42,865 nucleotides of DNA from Sphingomonas echinoides ATCC 14820 (GTDB lineage: Bacteria > Pseudomonadota > Alphaproteobacteria > Sphingomonadales > Sphingomonadaceae): the NCBI RefSeq assembly GCF_000241465.1, contig NZ_JH584235.1, positions 3,890,156 to 3,933,020 of the forward strand. The letters run 5' to 3'. The notes below the pieces were generated by a model that was given only the letters and a program-made list of their open reading frames with translations, made no database searches and was not told the origin of the DNA. Below, in pieces: positions 30,865 to 39,977 of the stretch. The position numbers and the translations under genes were made by a program. Position 1 is the stretch's first letter; the number at the start of each line of letters is the position of its first letter.

Positions 30865-33800
30865 ACCGCCTGGTCGAATTTTCGCTGCGGCAGCGATTGC
30901 TGATCGTCGGCATCTTTGCCGCGATGCTGGTCGCGGGCGCGATCGGTTTCTGGAACCTCAATATCGAGGCCTATCCCGATCCCGTGCCGCCGATGGTCGA
31001 GGTGATCACGCAGACGCAAGGCCTGTCGGCGGAGGAGATGGAGCGCAATGTCACCATCCCGATCGAGGTCGGCATGGCGGGTATTCCGCATCTGACTGCG
31101 ATCCGCGCGATCTCGCTGTTCGGCCTTTCCGACATCAAGATCCAGTTCAGCTATGACCTGACCAATGAGGCGGCCAAGCAGCAGGTGATTAATCGCCTGT
31201 CGCAATTGCCGCCGCTGGCGGGCGGGGCGCAGCCGTCGCTGTCGCCGACCAGCCCGGTCGGCGAGATCTTCCGCTACAAGATCAGCGCGCCGCCGGGCTA
31301 TTCGGTGATGGACCTCAAGACCTTGCAGGACTGGGTGCTGCAACGCCGCTTCAAACGCATTCCGGGCGTGATCGACGTGACCGGCTGGGGCGGCAAGCTG
31401 CGCGCTTATGATGTCGTGATCGACAATGATCGGTTGTCGGCGCACGGCGTCGCGGTCGGGCAAGTGCTCGCCGCGCTAAGCAAGAGCGATGGCAATGTCG
31501 GCGGGCAGACGATCAACTTCGGCGCGCAGGCGGCGATCGTGCGCGGTGTCGGGCTGATCCAGTCGGTGTCGGGGATCGAGAATGTGCTGGTCGGCACCGC
31601 CAATGGTCAGCCGATCCTGTTGAAGGACGTCGCCCATGTCGAGATCGGCAATGCGCCGCGGCTGGGTATCGCCGGGTATAACAATGAGGACGACATCGTT
31701 CAGGGCATCGTGCTGATGCAGCGCGGCGCACAATCGATGCCGACGATCGAAGCGGTGCAGAAGGAAGTCGCCGACATCAACGCCTCGGGCATCTTGCCGC
31801 CGGGCGTCCATCTTGATCGCATCTATGACCGATCCGACCTGATCCACCTGACGATCCACACCGTGCTGGAAAATCTGGTGGCGGGGATCGCGCTGATCTT
31901 CTTCCTGCAATGGGCGTTTCTCGGCAATTTGCGCAGCGCGATCATCGTCGCCGCGACCATTCCCTTCGCGCTCGCCTTCGCGATCCTGATCCTGGTGTTG
32001 CAGGGCGAGAGTGCGAACCTGTTGTCGGTCGGCGCGCTCGATTTCGGGCTGGTGGTCGATGCCAGCGTCATCATGGTCGAGAATATCTTCCGCCATATGG
32101 TGGAACGCTCAGCGCATGTCGAAGGCGGGCGCGGCCATTATACGCTCGCCAGCCGCTTCTCCGCAGTGTTGGGGGCGAGCCATGAGGTGAGCCGCGGCAT
32201 CTTCTTCGCCGCCGCGATCATCATCGCGAGCTTCCTGCCGCTGTTCACGCTGACGGGCGTCGAGGGCCATATCTTCGGCCCGATGGCGAAGACCTATGCC
32301 TATGCCATTACCGGCGGCCTGATCGCGACCTTCACGGTCGCGCCGGTGCTGGCGACGATGCTGCTGCCCGATAAATTGTCCGAGGTGGAGACATGGATCG
32401 TCGCGCGGTTGCGCCGCCTGTACGAACCTGCCGCTGCCTTTGCGCTGGGCAATCGCGTGCTGGCGATCGGTGGTGCGCTGCTGCTACTCGGCGGGGCGAT
32501 GGTTGGCGTGCGCTCGCTTGGCATTGAATTTCTGCCCCATCTCGAAGAGGGCAACATGTATATCCGTGCCAGCCTGCCGGCCTCGATCAGCCTGGAGGCA
32601 GGGCAACCGGTGGTGGATGGTGTGCGCCGCATGATCGCGCAATATCCCGAAGTGGAATCGGTGTTGTCGGCGCATGGACGGCCTGATGACGGCACCGACT
32701 CAACGGGCTTCTTCAACGCCGAATTCTTCGTGCCGCTGAAACCGGCCGGTAGCTGGCCGGCCGGCGTGACCAAGGAAACGCTGACCGCCGAATTGTCGAA
32801 GAAACTGCAGGCCAAATATCCCGGCGTCGATTTCTCCTTCTCGCAATATATCGAGGACAATGTCGAGGAAGCCGCATCGGGGGTGAAAGGGGCCAACTCG
32901 ATCAAACTGTTCGGCCCAGATTTGCCGACGCTCGAAAAATATGCCGATGCGATCAAGGCGGAGATGGCGAAGGTTAAAGGCATCGAGGATCTGGGCGTGT
33001 TCCAGTCGCTGGGGCAGCCGACGGTGCGGATCGATGTCGATCGCGCGCGCGCCTCGCGTTATGGCCTGACGCCCGACGACATCAACGCAACGGTGGCGGC
33101 CGCGATTGGCGGGCAATCCTCGGCGGAACTGTATGAAAAGGGCACCGACCGGCACTTCCCGATCGTGGTGCGCCTGAAGGCCGAACAGCGCGACTCGATC
33201 GACGCGATCCGCCGTATCACCATTGGCGCACCGGCACCCAATGGCAGCGGTACGATCCAGGTGCCGCTGTCCGAAGTCGCCGATATCAAACTGACATCGG
33301 GCGCATCGTTCATCTATCGCGAGCATCAGGAACGCTACATCCCGATCAAATTCTCGGTGCGCGGACGCGATCTCGGCGGTGCGGTGGAGGAAGCGCGGGC
33401 GCGGATCACGCGGAGCGTGCATTTGCCGACCGGCTATCATCTCGAATGGGCCGGGGAACTCGACAATCTCACCAACGCCGTCGCCCGGCTGGAGGTGGTG
33501 GTGCCGATCAGCCTGCTGCTGATCCTGTTGCTGCTCTATGCCAATTTCGGGTCGATCCGCGACAGCCTGCTCGCTTTCTCGGCGATCCCGATGGCGATTA
33601 TTGGCGGCGTGCTGGCGCTGGCGTTGAGCGGTACCGCGTTCAGCATTTCCTCGGCGATCGGGTTTGTCGCTCTGTTCGGCATTGCGGTGATGGACGGCAT
33701 TCTCGTCGTCACCACCTATAACCATGCGATCGACGAATATATGGGGCGGCAGGGGGCGTTGGCGACGACGGTGCGGCACAGCTTGCGCCCGGTGGTGATG

Positions 33801-34052
33801 ACCTGCCTGGTGGCGGCCATCGGCCTGCTCCCTGCCGCTATCTCTAACGGCATCGGCAGCCAGGTGCAGAAGCCGTTGGCGCTGGTGGTGGTGGGCGGCA
33901 TGACGCTTGCCCCGCTGCTGATCCTGCTGGTGCTGCCGGTGCTGATCGATCGCTTCTCGCGCCGGGTGCCGCCGGGGGATCGCGGTGCGCACGGGCGCGA
34001 TGTCGGGCACCACCAGCCCCCCGCCGCCGATCATGGGGAGATGCCCGCATGA
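30861..34052 (+). CDS. Heavy-metal RND efflux pump (CzcA/CusA family)
   Basis: 1063 residues with 12 membrane helices (one N-terminal, blocks around 330-560 and 870-1045) and two large periplasmic loops. It uses the proton gradient to export metal ions. The proton-relay motif in helix 4 reads DFGLVVDASVIMVEN, with D394, D400 and E407 in the same spacing as the essential D402/D408/E415 of CzcA. The canonical motif has D-G-A after the second Asp; here it is D-A-S. That places it in the divalent-metal branch rather than with CusA, but the metal cannot be named. The last 30 residues are hydrophilic (GDRGAHGRDVGHHQPP) and His-rich. Confidence 0.94.
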   Translation: MNRLVEFSLRQRLLIVGIFAAMLVAGAIGFWNLNIEAYPDPVPPMVEVITQTQGLSAEEMERNVTIPIEVGMAGIPHLTAIRAISLFGLSDIKIQFSYDLTNEAAKQQVINRLSQLPPLAGGAQPSLSPTSPVGEIFRYKISAPPGYSVMDLKTLQDWVLQRRFKRIPGVIDVTGWGGKLRAYDVVIDNDRLSAHGVAVGQVLAALSKSDGNVGGQTINFGAQAAIVRGVGLIQSVSGIENVLVGTANGQPILLKDVAHVEIGNAPRLGIAGYNNEDDIVQGIVLMQRGAQSMPTIEAVQKEVADINASGILPPGVHLDRIYDRSDLIHLTIHTVLENLVAGIALIFFLQWAFLGNLRSAIIVAATIPFALAFAILILVLQGESANLLSVGALDFGLVVDASVIMVENIFRHMVERSAHVEGGRGHYTLASRFSAVLGASHEVSRGIFFAAAIIIASFLPLFTLTGVEGHIFGPMAKTYAYAITGGLIATFTVAPVLATMLLPDKLSEVETWIVARLRRLYEPAAAFALGNRVLAIGGALLLLGGAMVGVRSLGIEFLPHLEEGNMYIRASLPASISLEAGQPVVDGVRRMIAQYPEVESVLSAHGRPDDGTDSTGFFNAEFFVPLKPAGSWPAGVTKETLTAELSKKLQAKYPGVDFSFSQYIEDNVEEAASGVKGANSIKLFGPDLPTLEKYADAIKAEMAKVKGIEDLGVFQSLGQPTVRIDVDRARASRYGLTPDDINATVAAAIGGQSSAELYEKGTDRHFPIVVRLKAEQRDSIDAIRRITIGAPAPNGSGTIQVPLSEVADIKLTSGASFIYREHQERYIPIKFSVRGRDLGGAVEEARARITRSVHLPTGYHLEWAGELDNLTNAVARLEVVVPISLLLILLLLYANFGSIRDSLLAFSAIPMAIIGGVLALALSGTAFSISSAIGFVALFGIAVMDGILVVTTYNHAIDEYMGRQGALATTVRHSLRPVVMTCLVAAIGLLPAAISNGIGSQVQKPLALVVVGGMTLAPLLILLVLPVLIDRFSRRVPPGDRGAHGRDVGHHQPPAADHGEMPA

Positions 34053-35470
34053 AGCGCCTCTTGCTCGCCTTGCTCGCCGGGTCGGTATCGGCCTGCGCAG
34101 TCGGTCCGCGCGACCTGGATCCGCACGTCGCGTTACCGCCGCCTGTCAAACCGCAGAGCTTCGCTCCGCGCGCTGGCGAGGCGCAGGTGGCGCAGACCGG
34201 CACGGTGGCGAGCGACTGGTGGCGCGCGTTCGGATCGGCCGATCTCGATGCGCTGGTCAACGAGGCGCTCGGCCATGCGACCGACATCGCCGTCGCCGAT
34301 GCGGCCTTGCGCCAGGCGCGCGAGCTTGCCGGGGCGGCGGGCGGCGCGGCGTTACCCCAGGTCGATGCGAGTTATCAGGCGCAACGCACGCGCGTGTCCA
34401 AGGCGCTTGCGCCTGCCGTGACCGATGCGTCGCAATATCTGTATTCGTTGCACACCGCGCAGGTGACGGTCAGCTATTCGCCCGACGTGTTTGGTGGAAC
34501 GCACGCCAAGATCCGGTCGGCACGGGCTGCGGCGGATGTGGCGCGATATCGTCTGGACGCGGCACGCGCGACCGTCGTGTCCAATCTGATCCAGGCCGTC
34601 ATCCAGCGCGCCTCGCTGGCCGACCAGATCGAGGCGGCGCGGGCGAGCCTGGCGGTCAATCGTGATATTCTGCAAGCGCAGCGCCGCCGTCAGCAACTTG
34701 GTGCCGTGGGCGAGGCGGATGTGGCGACCCAGCAGACCGCCTTGGCGACGGCGGAAGCGGCGCTGCCCGCACTCGTGCGCGCTGAGGCGCATCAGCGCGT
34801 GGTGATCGGCACCTTGCTCGGTCGCGCGGCGGGGGGCGATTTGCCGACCTTGCCGACCCTCTCGGCGCTCTCGCTGCCGCGCGAAGTGCCTTTTGCCTTG
34901 CCATCGGACCTGGTGGCGCGCCGCCCCGATGTGCGCGCGGCGCGGGCGCAACTGGAGGGGGCAGGGGCCGATGTCGGCGTGGCGATTGCCGCGCGGCTGC
35001 CCAGCCTTCAGTTGAGCGCGACCGCTGGCGGCGAAGCGCAGCATTTGTTCGACCTGTTCCAGAACGGCAATCCGTTCTGGGCGTTGCTTGGCGGCGTCAC
35101 CCAGCCGATTTTCCACGGAGGGGCCTTGCGACACCAGCAACATGCTGCCGAAGCGGCCTTGGACGGCGCGAAGGCGCAATATCGCGCGGCGGTGTTGCAA
35201 GCCTTTGGCGATGTGTCGGACGCGTTGAGCGGTCTGCGGACGGATGCCGATGCGCTGGATGCGGCGGCCCGCGCGAGCGATGCCTCGGGCCGTGCTTTGG
35301 GGTTCGTCCGGCGCCAGTTGGCGCTGGGGGATGTCGGCACGCTGGCGCTGCTCAACGCCACCGCCGCCGATGCACAGGCGCGCGCGCAGCTCATTCAGGC
35401 CCGTGCGGCGCGCTTGGCGGACACCGTTGCAGTGTTTCAGGCGGCAGGTGGCGGTGTCGTCACCGATTGA
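34049..35470 (+). CDS. Outer-membrane efflux lipoprotein (NodT/OprM type)
   Basis: 473 residues, starting in an ATGA overlap with the pump. The signal peptide ends in lipobox SAC, with C16 lipidated (MKRLLLALLAGSVSAC). Two tandem OEP repeats follow: VNEALGHATDIAVADAALRQA, given here as ALGHATDIAVAD, and the marker LPSDLVARRPDVRAA near 285, conserved in this family. It forms the trimeric exit duct for the pump and adaptor, completing the CBA system. The order adaptor-pump-channel is a common arrangement. Confidence 0.93.
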   Translation: MKRLLLALLAGSVSACAVGPRDLDPHVALPPPVKPQSFAPRAGEAQVAQTGTVASDWWRAFGSADLDALVNEALGHATDIAVADAALRQARELAGAAGGAALPQVDASYQAQRTRVSKALAPAVTDASQYLYSLHTAQVTVSYSPDVFGGTHAKIRSARAAADVARYRLDAARATVVSNLIQAVIQRASLADQIEAARASLAVNRDILQAQRRRQQLGAVGEADVATQQTALATAEAALPALVRAEAHQRVVIGTLLGRAAGGDLPTLPTLSALSLPREVPFALPSDLVARRPDVRAARAQLEGAGADVGVAIAARLPSLQLSATAGGEAQHLFDLFQNGNPFWALLGGVTQPIFHGGALRHQQHAAEAALDGAKAQYRAAVLQAFGDVSDALSGLRTDADALDAAARASDASGRALGFVRRQLALGDVGTLALLNATAADAQARAQLIQARAARLADTVAVFQAAGGGVVTD

Positions 35471-35512
35471 GACGTGATAGCGCGGCCTATTGCGATCACG
35501 AGGAGCTAGAGG

Positions 35513-36076
35513 ATGCCGGAAGAAGGTTTTGAAATCCGCGGCGCGCATGAAGAGGAAATCGAGGAGCGCGCCCACCACCGCGAACCGCTCAGCCAGAAGA
35601 TCGCGCTCTTTTCGGCGGTGCTGGCGACGCTAGGCGCGATCGTCAGTTTCCTCGGCGGCCACACCCAGAACGACGCGCTCTATTACAAGAATGAAGCCGT
35701 GCTGATGAAGGCGCGGGCATCGGATAGCTGGGCCTATTATCAGGCGGAGGATATCAAGCGGCATTTGGCCGATAGCGTGGCCAAGATCGCGCCCGCTTCG
35801 GCCAGCGCCGCAGCGGCGGATTCGCGCAAATATGCCGAACGTGCCCGGGAACTGCGCGCGACGGCGGAAGAGCTTGATCGCAAATCCGAAGAGGCGGATG
35901 CGGAGTCGCGGCGCGCGCTATCGCCCCATACCAAGCTCGCCATCGCAATGACCTTCATCCAGATCGCGATCGCGCTCGCCTCGATCAGCGCGTTGACTCA
36001 GCGGCGCTGGCTGTTGTGGGGCGCGGGCGCGTCTGCGGTGCTGGGCGTCGTGCTGAGCGTGGTTGCGTGGATTTGA
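35513..36076 (+). CDS. DUF4337 membrane protein
   Basis: 187 residues, GAGGAG upstream. An acidic N-terminus (EEIEERAHH) precedes a membrane helix (about 28-46, KIALFSAVLATLGAIVSFLGG), a long Ala/Glu-rich helical region with DALYYKNEAVLMKARASDSW-type sequence (ALYYKNEAV), and two C-terminal helices (about 143-185). This order matches DUF4337, a family without known function found in many proteobacteria. It lies 42 bp after the efflux operon and may be read through from it. Confidence 0.82.
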   Translation: MPEEGFEIRGAHEEEIEERAHHREPLSQKIALFSAVLATLGAIVSFLGGHTQNDALYYKNEAVLMKARASDSWAYYQAEDIKRHLADSVAKIAPASASAAAADSRKYAERARELRATAEELDRKSEEADAESRRALSPHTKLAIAMTFIQIAIALASISALTQRRWLLWGAGASAVLGVVLSVVAWI

Positions 36077-36133
36077 CGCTCGGCGAACCCTCCCAATCTC
36101 GACCGTAGCTCCCGCGCGTGTAAGGGTCGATTG

Positions 36134-37768
36134 ATGGATCGGGACGGAATGAGACGGGACAGCGTCGCGGGCGTGTCGGTGGCGGCGTTGTTGCTGCCCG
36201 AGGCGATCGCTTATGGCGGCATTGCCGGTTTTCCACCGGGCCAGGCGTTGGTCGCGGCATTGGCCGGGATTGCCGCTTATGCGCTGGTTGGGCGCAGTCG
36301 CGTTGCCATTGTTGCGCCGACATCGGCATCGGCCGCGACGCTCGCTGCGGCGACGGCATCGCTTGCCATAGCCGACCCATCGCAGCGGTTGCTGGCGGCG
36401 GTGGTGATGGTCGGGCTGGTGGGGCTGTTGTTTCTCATCGCGGGGGCGCTGCGGCTCGGCTTTGTCGCGGCGTTCGTTTCGCGGCCCGTGCTGCGCGGCT
36501 TTGCGATCGGGCTGGCGGCAAGCATCGTCCTGCGCCAGTTCATCGCCACCACCGGGGTCGCGCCGGGCGATGGCGACGTCCTGTCGCAACTGGCCGTGAC
36601 GGTCGCCCATATCCCGGGGTGGAACGGTGCCAGCCTTGCGATCGGGGCGGGGGCGCGCGCGGTGGCGGTGTTGCTGCGGCGCTGGCCCATGGTGCCGAGC
36701 GCGCTGGTCTTGCTGGCGCTGGGTACGCTCCTGGCGTCGCTCGTCGATCTGCGGGCATGGCATGTCCCCTTGGTCGGCGCGATCGACCTGACCTTTGCCG
36801 CGCCGCGTTTGCCGCAGCTCGATCACGCGCATTGGGTGGCGCTCGCCTCTGCCGCGATGCCGCTGGCGTTGATCGTGTTTGTGGAATCCTGGGGCACGAT
36901 GCGCTCGCTCGCGCTCAACCGCGGGGAAAGTTTCGACCCCAATCGCGAGCTGGTGGCGATCGGTGTTGCCAATCTCGCCGCCGCAGCGGTGGGCGGGCAA
37001 GTGGTGGGGGCGGGGTTTTCCGCCGCGTCTGCCAATGACAGCGCCGGGGCGGCGACGCGGCGCGCCAGCCTGATCGCGGGCGGCGTTTTGATGGCGTTGA
37101 TGGCGCTGGCGCTGGGGCTGATTGCGCGCGTGCCGATGCCAGTATTGGCCGCAGTGGTGGTTTCAGCTTTGCTCCACGCGCTCGACCCGTCGCCCTTGCG
37201 ACGGCTGTGGCGGATCGACCGCGACCAATATGTGGCGAGCGCGGCGGCGCTGGGTGTGCTGGTGCTGGGCGTTTTGTACGGCATGTTGCTGGCGGTGGGG
37301 CTGTCTGTGCTGGCGATCATCCACCGGCTGGCATCTCCCGAAATCGCGCAGCTCGGGCGGCTTGGCATGGGGCGTGATTTCGTCGATCTGTCGCGCCATC
37401 CGGAGGCTTTGGTGCAAGCCGATGTGCTGGTGCTGCGCCCCGGCGAACCCTTGTTTTTCGCCAATGCCGAGCGAATCATGGCGCTGGTCGAACGGCGCGC
37501 AGTGGCGCAGGATGCGCACACGGTGATCCTCAGCCTGGAGGAAAGCAGCGATTTGGATAGCACGGCAGTGGATGTTCTGAGCGAGGCGTCGATCCGCTTG
37601 GGGGCGGCCGGGCGCACATTGGTGCTGGCACGGCTGAAGGATCCGGTGCGCGATTTGCTCAATGCGAGCGGCCCGGCCTTGGTGGAGCTGGCCGGGCGCA
37701 GCGCACGCAGCGTCGCCGACGCGGTTGATTCAGCGACACGCCCTTTTTCACAGGAGACAACGGTATGA
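36134..37768 (+). CDS. SulP-family anion permease with STAS domain
   Basis: 544 residues from the ATG at 36134 (AAGGG upstream). About 11-12 membrane segments carry SulP marks: LLPEAIAYGGIAGFPP near residue 20, IVAPTSASAATLAAA near 58, and GAGFSAASANDSAGAATR near 295. A STAS domain occupies about 425-530, with LRPGEPLFFANAERIM and SLEESSDLDSTAVDVL, where D-S-T includes the usual phosphorylatable serine. SulP proteins move sulfate, bicarbonate or dicarboxylates; no assimilation gene is adjacent. The stop overlaps the ParB-like start. Confidence 0.9.
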   Translation: MDRDGMRRDSVAGVSVAALLLPEAIAYGGIAGFPPGQALVAALAGIAAYALVGRSRVAIVAPTSASAATLAAATASLAIADPSQRLLAAVVMVGLVGLLFLIAGALRLGFVAAFVSRPVLRGFAIGLAASIVLRQFIATTGVAPGDGDVLSQLAVTVAHIPGWNGASLAIGAGARAVAVLLRRWPMVPSALVLLALGTLLASLVDLRAWHVPLVGAIDLTFAAPRLPQLDHAHWVALASAAMPLALIVFVESWGTMRSLALNRGESFDPNRELVAIGVANLAAAAVGGQVVGAGFSAASANDSAGAATRRASLIAGGVLMALMALALGLIARVPMPVLAAVVVSALLHALDPSPLRRLWRIDRDQYVASAAALGVLVLGVLYGMLLAVGLSVLAIIHRLASPEIAQLGRLGMGRDFVDLSRHPEALVQADVLVLRPGEPLFFANAERIMALVERRAVAQDAHTVILSLEESSDLDSTAVDVLSEASIRLGAAGRTLVLARLKDPVRDLLNASGPALVELAGRSARSVADAVDSATRPFSQETTV

Positions 37769-38397
37769 GAACCAGCCGCGAGCCGATGCTTCTTCCCATT
37801 CAGCTCGATGCGCTGCGGCCGACGCAAATGACGGTCGGCTTGCGCGAAGTCGAACGCAAGCGCGCGGAATGGCGCGGGCAGCGCGACGATGCCGGCAAGT
37901 ATCTTGGGCGGCACATGATCCCGGTGGTGCTCGGCCCCAAGGGCAAATCCTATGTGATCGACCATCATCATCTTGCGCGTGCGCTGGTCGAAGAGGGGCA
38001 GGAGGAGGTGCTGACCACCGTGATCGCCGACCTGCGGCCGCTCAGCCAGGATGCCTTTTGGGTATTCCTCGACAATCGCGGCTGGCTGCACCCGTTTGAC
38101 GAGCAGGGCCAGCGTCGCGGCTATGGCGATATCCCCAAACGCATTCGCGACCTTGCCGACGATCCGTTCCGCTCGCTGGCGGGTGCGGTGCGCCAGGCGG
38201 GCGGCTATGCCAAGGAAACCACGCCGTTCAGCGAATTCATCTGGGCCGATTATCTGCGCCGCCTGATCAAGCAAACGACGGTCGAGAAGAATTTCGACAA
38301 GGCGCTCGACAAGGCATTGGGCTATGCGCGGTCGCATGAGGCGCGGTTCATGCCGGGCTGGTGCGGTGTCGACCCGGACCTTGCGCATCACGTATGA
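37765..38397 (+). CDS. ParB-like (ParBc_2) protein
   Basis: 210 residues starting in ATGA with the permease stop, so tightly coupled to it. The sequence matches the ParBc_2 (putative ParB-like nuclease) pattern: LLPIQLDALRPTQMTVGLREV, shown as PIQLDALRPTQ, then AGKYLGRHMIPVVLGPKGK, YVIDHHHLARALVEEG and RDLADDPFRSLAG. The HHH run and FSEFIWADYLR are features of this group. It has no helix-turn-helix and is not a chromosome-partition ParB; parA and parS are absent. A biochemical function is unproven. Confidence 0.82.
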   Translation: MRTSREPMLLPIQLDALRPTQMTVGLREVERKRAEWRGQRDDAGKYLGRHMIPVVLGPKGKSYVIDHHHLARALVEEGQEEVLTTVIADLRPLSQDAFWVFLDNRGWLHPFDEQGQRRGYGDIPKRIRDLADDPFRSLAGAVRQAGGYAKETTPFSEFIWADYLRRLIKQTTVEKNFDKALDKALGYARSHEARFMPGWCGVDPDLAHHV

Positions 38398-38398
38398 A

Positions 38399-38428
38399 GC
38401 GCGCCGTTTCCGGCTAGCATCGGCGCGC
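38399..38428 (+). terminator. Hairpin after the ParB-like gene
   Basis: GCGCGCCG (38399-38406) and CGGCGCGC (38421-38428) form a perfect 8-bp stem with a 14-base loop, one base after the stop. There is no T-run. It probably separates the permease pair from the porin gene. Confidence 0.4.
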
Positions 38429-38496
38429 CCGGGCGATTACGGGGCGTGGCGATGTTGCGCTGCCGAATCCGAAGCCGGGCGGTTGGCGGGGCATTC

Positions 38497-38560
38497 TTGA
38501 CAAGCAGATCGTCCGCTTCCGGTACCGGATAGGTGTACGCACACCGTTTGGGCGTACCGG
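38497..38560 (+). promoter_or_regulatory. Porin promoter region with nested inverted repeats
   Basis: A consensus -35, TTGACA, lies at 38497-38502 without a good -10. Downstream, CCGGTAC (38519-38525) pairs with GTACCGG (38554-38560), enclosing GGTGT/ACACC (38532-38536 and 38541-38545). The first arm lies within a 10-bp palindrome, CCGGTACCGG (38519-38528). The array ends 27 bases before the porin start, suggesting an operator or structured leader. Confidence 0.5.
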
Positions 38561-38587
38561 CGCTGGCGCGTGAATTCGGAGTCGCCG

Positions 38588-39928
38588 ATGCGCATCTACC
38601 TCCTGGCTCTTCTGGCGGGCATTGCGGCACCGGCGATGGCGCAGACCACACCGGCTGCCGTTTCTGGCAGCGAACCCTCGACTCCCTCGCAGTCCGACAT
38701 TTTCGCTGTCCACGGCCAGTTCACCCTCACCGCACAAGGCACGCCGGGTTTCTCCTCGCCTTATGCGGGGCAGAACAGCCTGACGCCGCACCAGATTAAG
38801 GAAACGGTCGACGCGACGCTCTATGCCGGGGTGCGCCCGTGGCAAGGCGGCGAGGTGTGGATCAATCCGGAAATGGACCAGGGCTTTGGCCTGTCCAACA
38901 CGCTGGGCGTCGCGGGTTTCCCCAGTGCGGAGGCGTATAAGGTCGGCAAGAGCAGCCCATATTTCCGGCTGCAGCGGCTGTTCTTCCGCCAGACGATCAA
39001 CCTCGGTGGCGCGCGCGACGATGCGACCGCGACGCTCAACCAGTTCGCCGCCCGGCGGACGGCCGACCGGGTGGTGCTGACGCTCGGCAAGTTCGGGGTC
39101 GGCGATGTGTTCGACACCAACCGCTACGCGCATGATCCGCGCGCCGATTTCCTCAACTGGACGCTCGTCGATGCCGGCAGCTTCGATTATGCCGCCGACG
39201 CCTGGGGCTATAGTACGGGTGCGGCGGTCGAATGGTATCGGGGGCCGTGGACGGTGCGGGCCGGGCTGTTCAACCTCTCCAAAATCCCCAATGGCGAAAC
39301 GCTGGAACGCGATTTCAGCCAGTTTCAACTGGATGGCGAAATCGAGCATCGCCACACGATCGGGGACCGGGATGGTGCCGTCCGCGTCACCGTGTTCCGC
39401 AATCACGGGCGGTTCGGGCGTTTTGACGATGCGCTGGCGCTTGCTGCAAAGGCGGGTGCGGCTCCCGACACCGCGCCGGTGCGCGATTGGCGGACGCGGA
39501 TCGGCGCGTCGGTCAATCTGGAGCAAGCGGTAACGGCATCGGTCGGCGTCTTTGCGCGCGCAGGGATCGCGGACGGCCAGATCGAGCCCTATGACTTCAC
39601 CGATGTCGACCGCACCGCCTCAGCCGGCGTTTCGATCAAGGGCGCGTCGTGGGGGCGGGGCGGGGACACGGTCGGCATCGCCGCTGTCGTCAACGGCATC
39701 TCGGCTGCGCATCAGCGTTATCTTGACGCGGGCGGCGTCGGGGTGCTGGTCGGCGATGGGAAATTGCCGCATCCGGGTGCGGAAGCGATTGGCGAAGTCT
39801 ATTATTCGTGGGTGCCGATCGGGCCTGTCTCGATCACTGCCGATTATCAGGTGATCGGCAACCCTGGCTATAACCGCGACCGCGGGCCGATCAGTGCCTT
39901 TGCGATCCGCTTGCACGGGCAGTTTTGA
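38588..39928 (+). CDS. OprB-like carbohydrate-selective porin
   Basis: 446 residues from the ATG at 38588 (GGAG 7 bases upstream); an ATG-less extension to 38570 is not supported. The signal peptide ends PAMA (cleavage after A18). The mature protein is a beta-barrel with FRLQRLFFRQTINLGG, LTLGKFGVGDVFDTNRYAHDPRADFLN (pieces LTLGKFGVGD and FDTNRYAHDPR) and a terminal phenylalanine (HGQF). These fit the OprB family of outer-membrane sugar porins. It is preceded by a region with nested inverted repeats and is likely separately regulated. Confidence 0.85.
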   Translation: MRIYLLALLAGIAAPAMAQTTPAAVSGSEPSTPSQSDIFAVHGQFTLTAQGTPGFSSPYAGQNSLTPHQIKETVDATLYAGVRPWQGGEVWINPEMDQGFGLSNTLGVAGFPSAEAYKVGKSSPYFRLQRLFFRQTINLGGARDDATATLNQFAARRTADRVVLTLGKFGVGDVFDTNRYAHDPRADFLNWTLVDAGSFDYAADAWGYSTGAAVEWYRGPWTVRAGLFNLSKIPNGETLERDFSQFQLDGEIEHRHTIGDRDGAVRVTVFRNHGRFGRFDDALALAAKAGAAPDTAPVRDWRTRIGASVNLEQAVTASVGVFARAGIADGQIEPYDFTDVDRTASAGVSIKGASWGRGGDTVGIAAVVNGISAAHQRYLDAGGVGVLVGDGKLPHPGAEAIGEVYYSWVPIGPVSITADYQVIGNPGYNRDRGPISAFAIRLHGQF

Positions 39929-39977
39929 GGGCGGGCCGCCCTTTTCTTTTGCGGCGTCGCGGCTAAAGCCAGACGCT

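Noticed and set aside
37765..38397. Chromosome-partition ParB and a nearby replication origin
   Set aside because: The protein lacks the helix-turn-helix of true ParB and there is no parA, parS-like site or DnaA-box cluster beside it.
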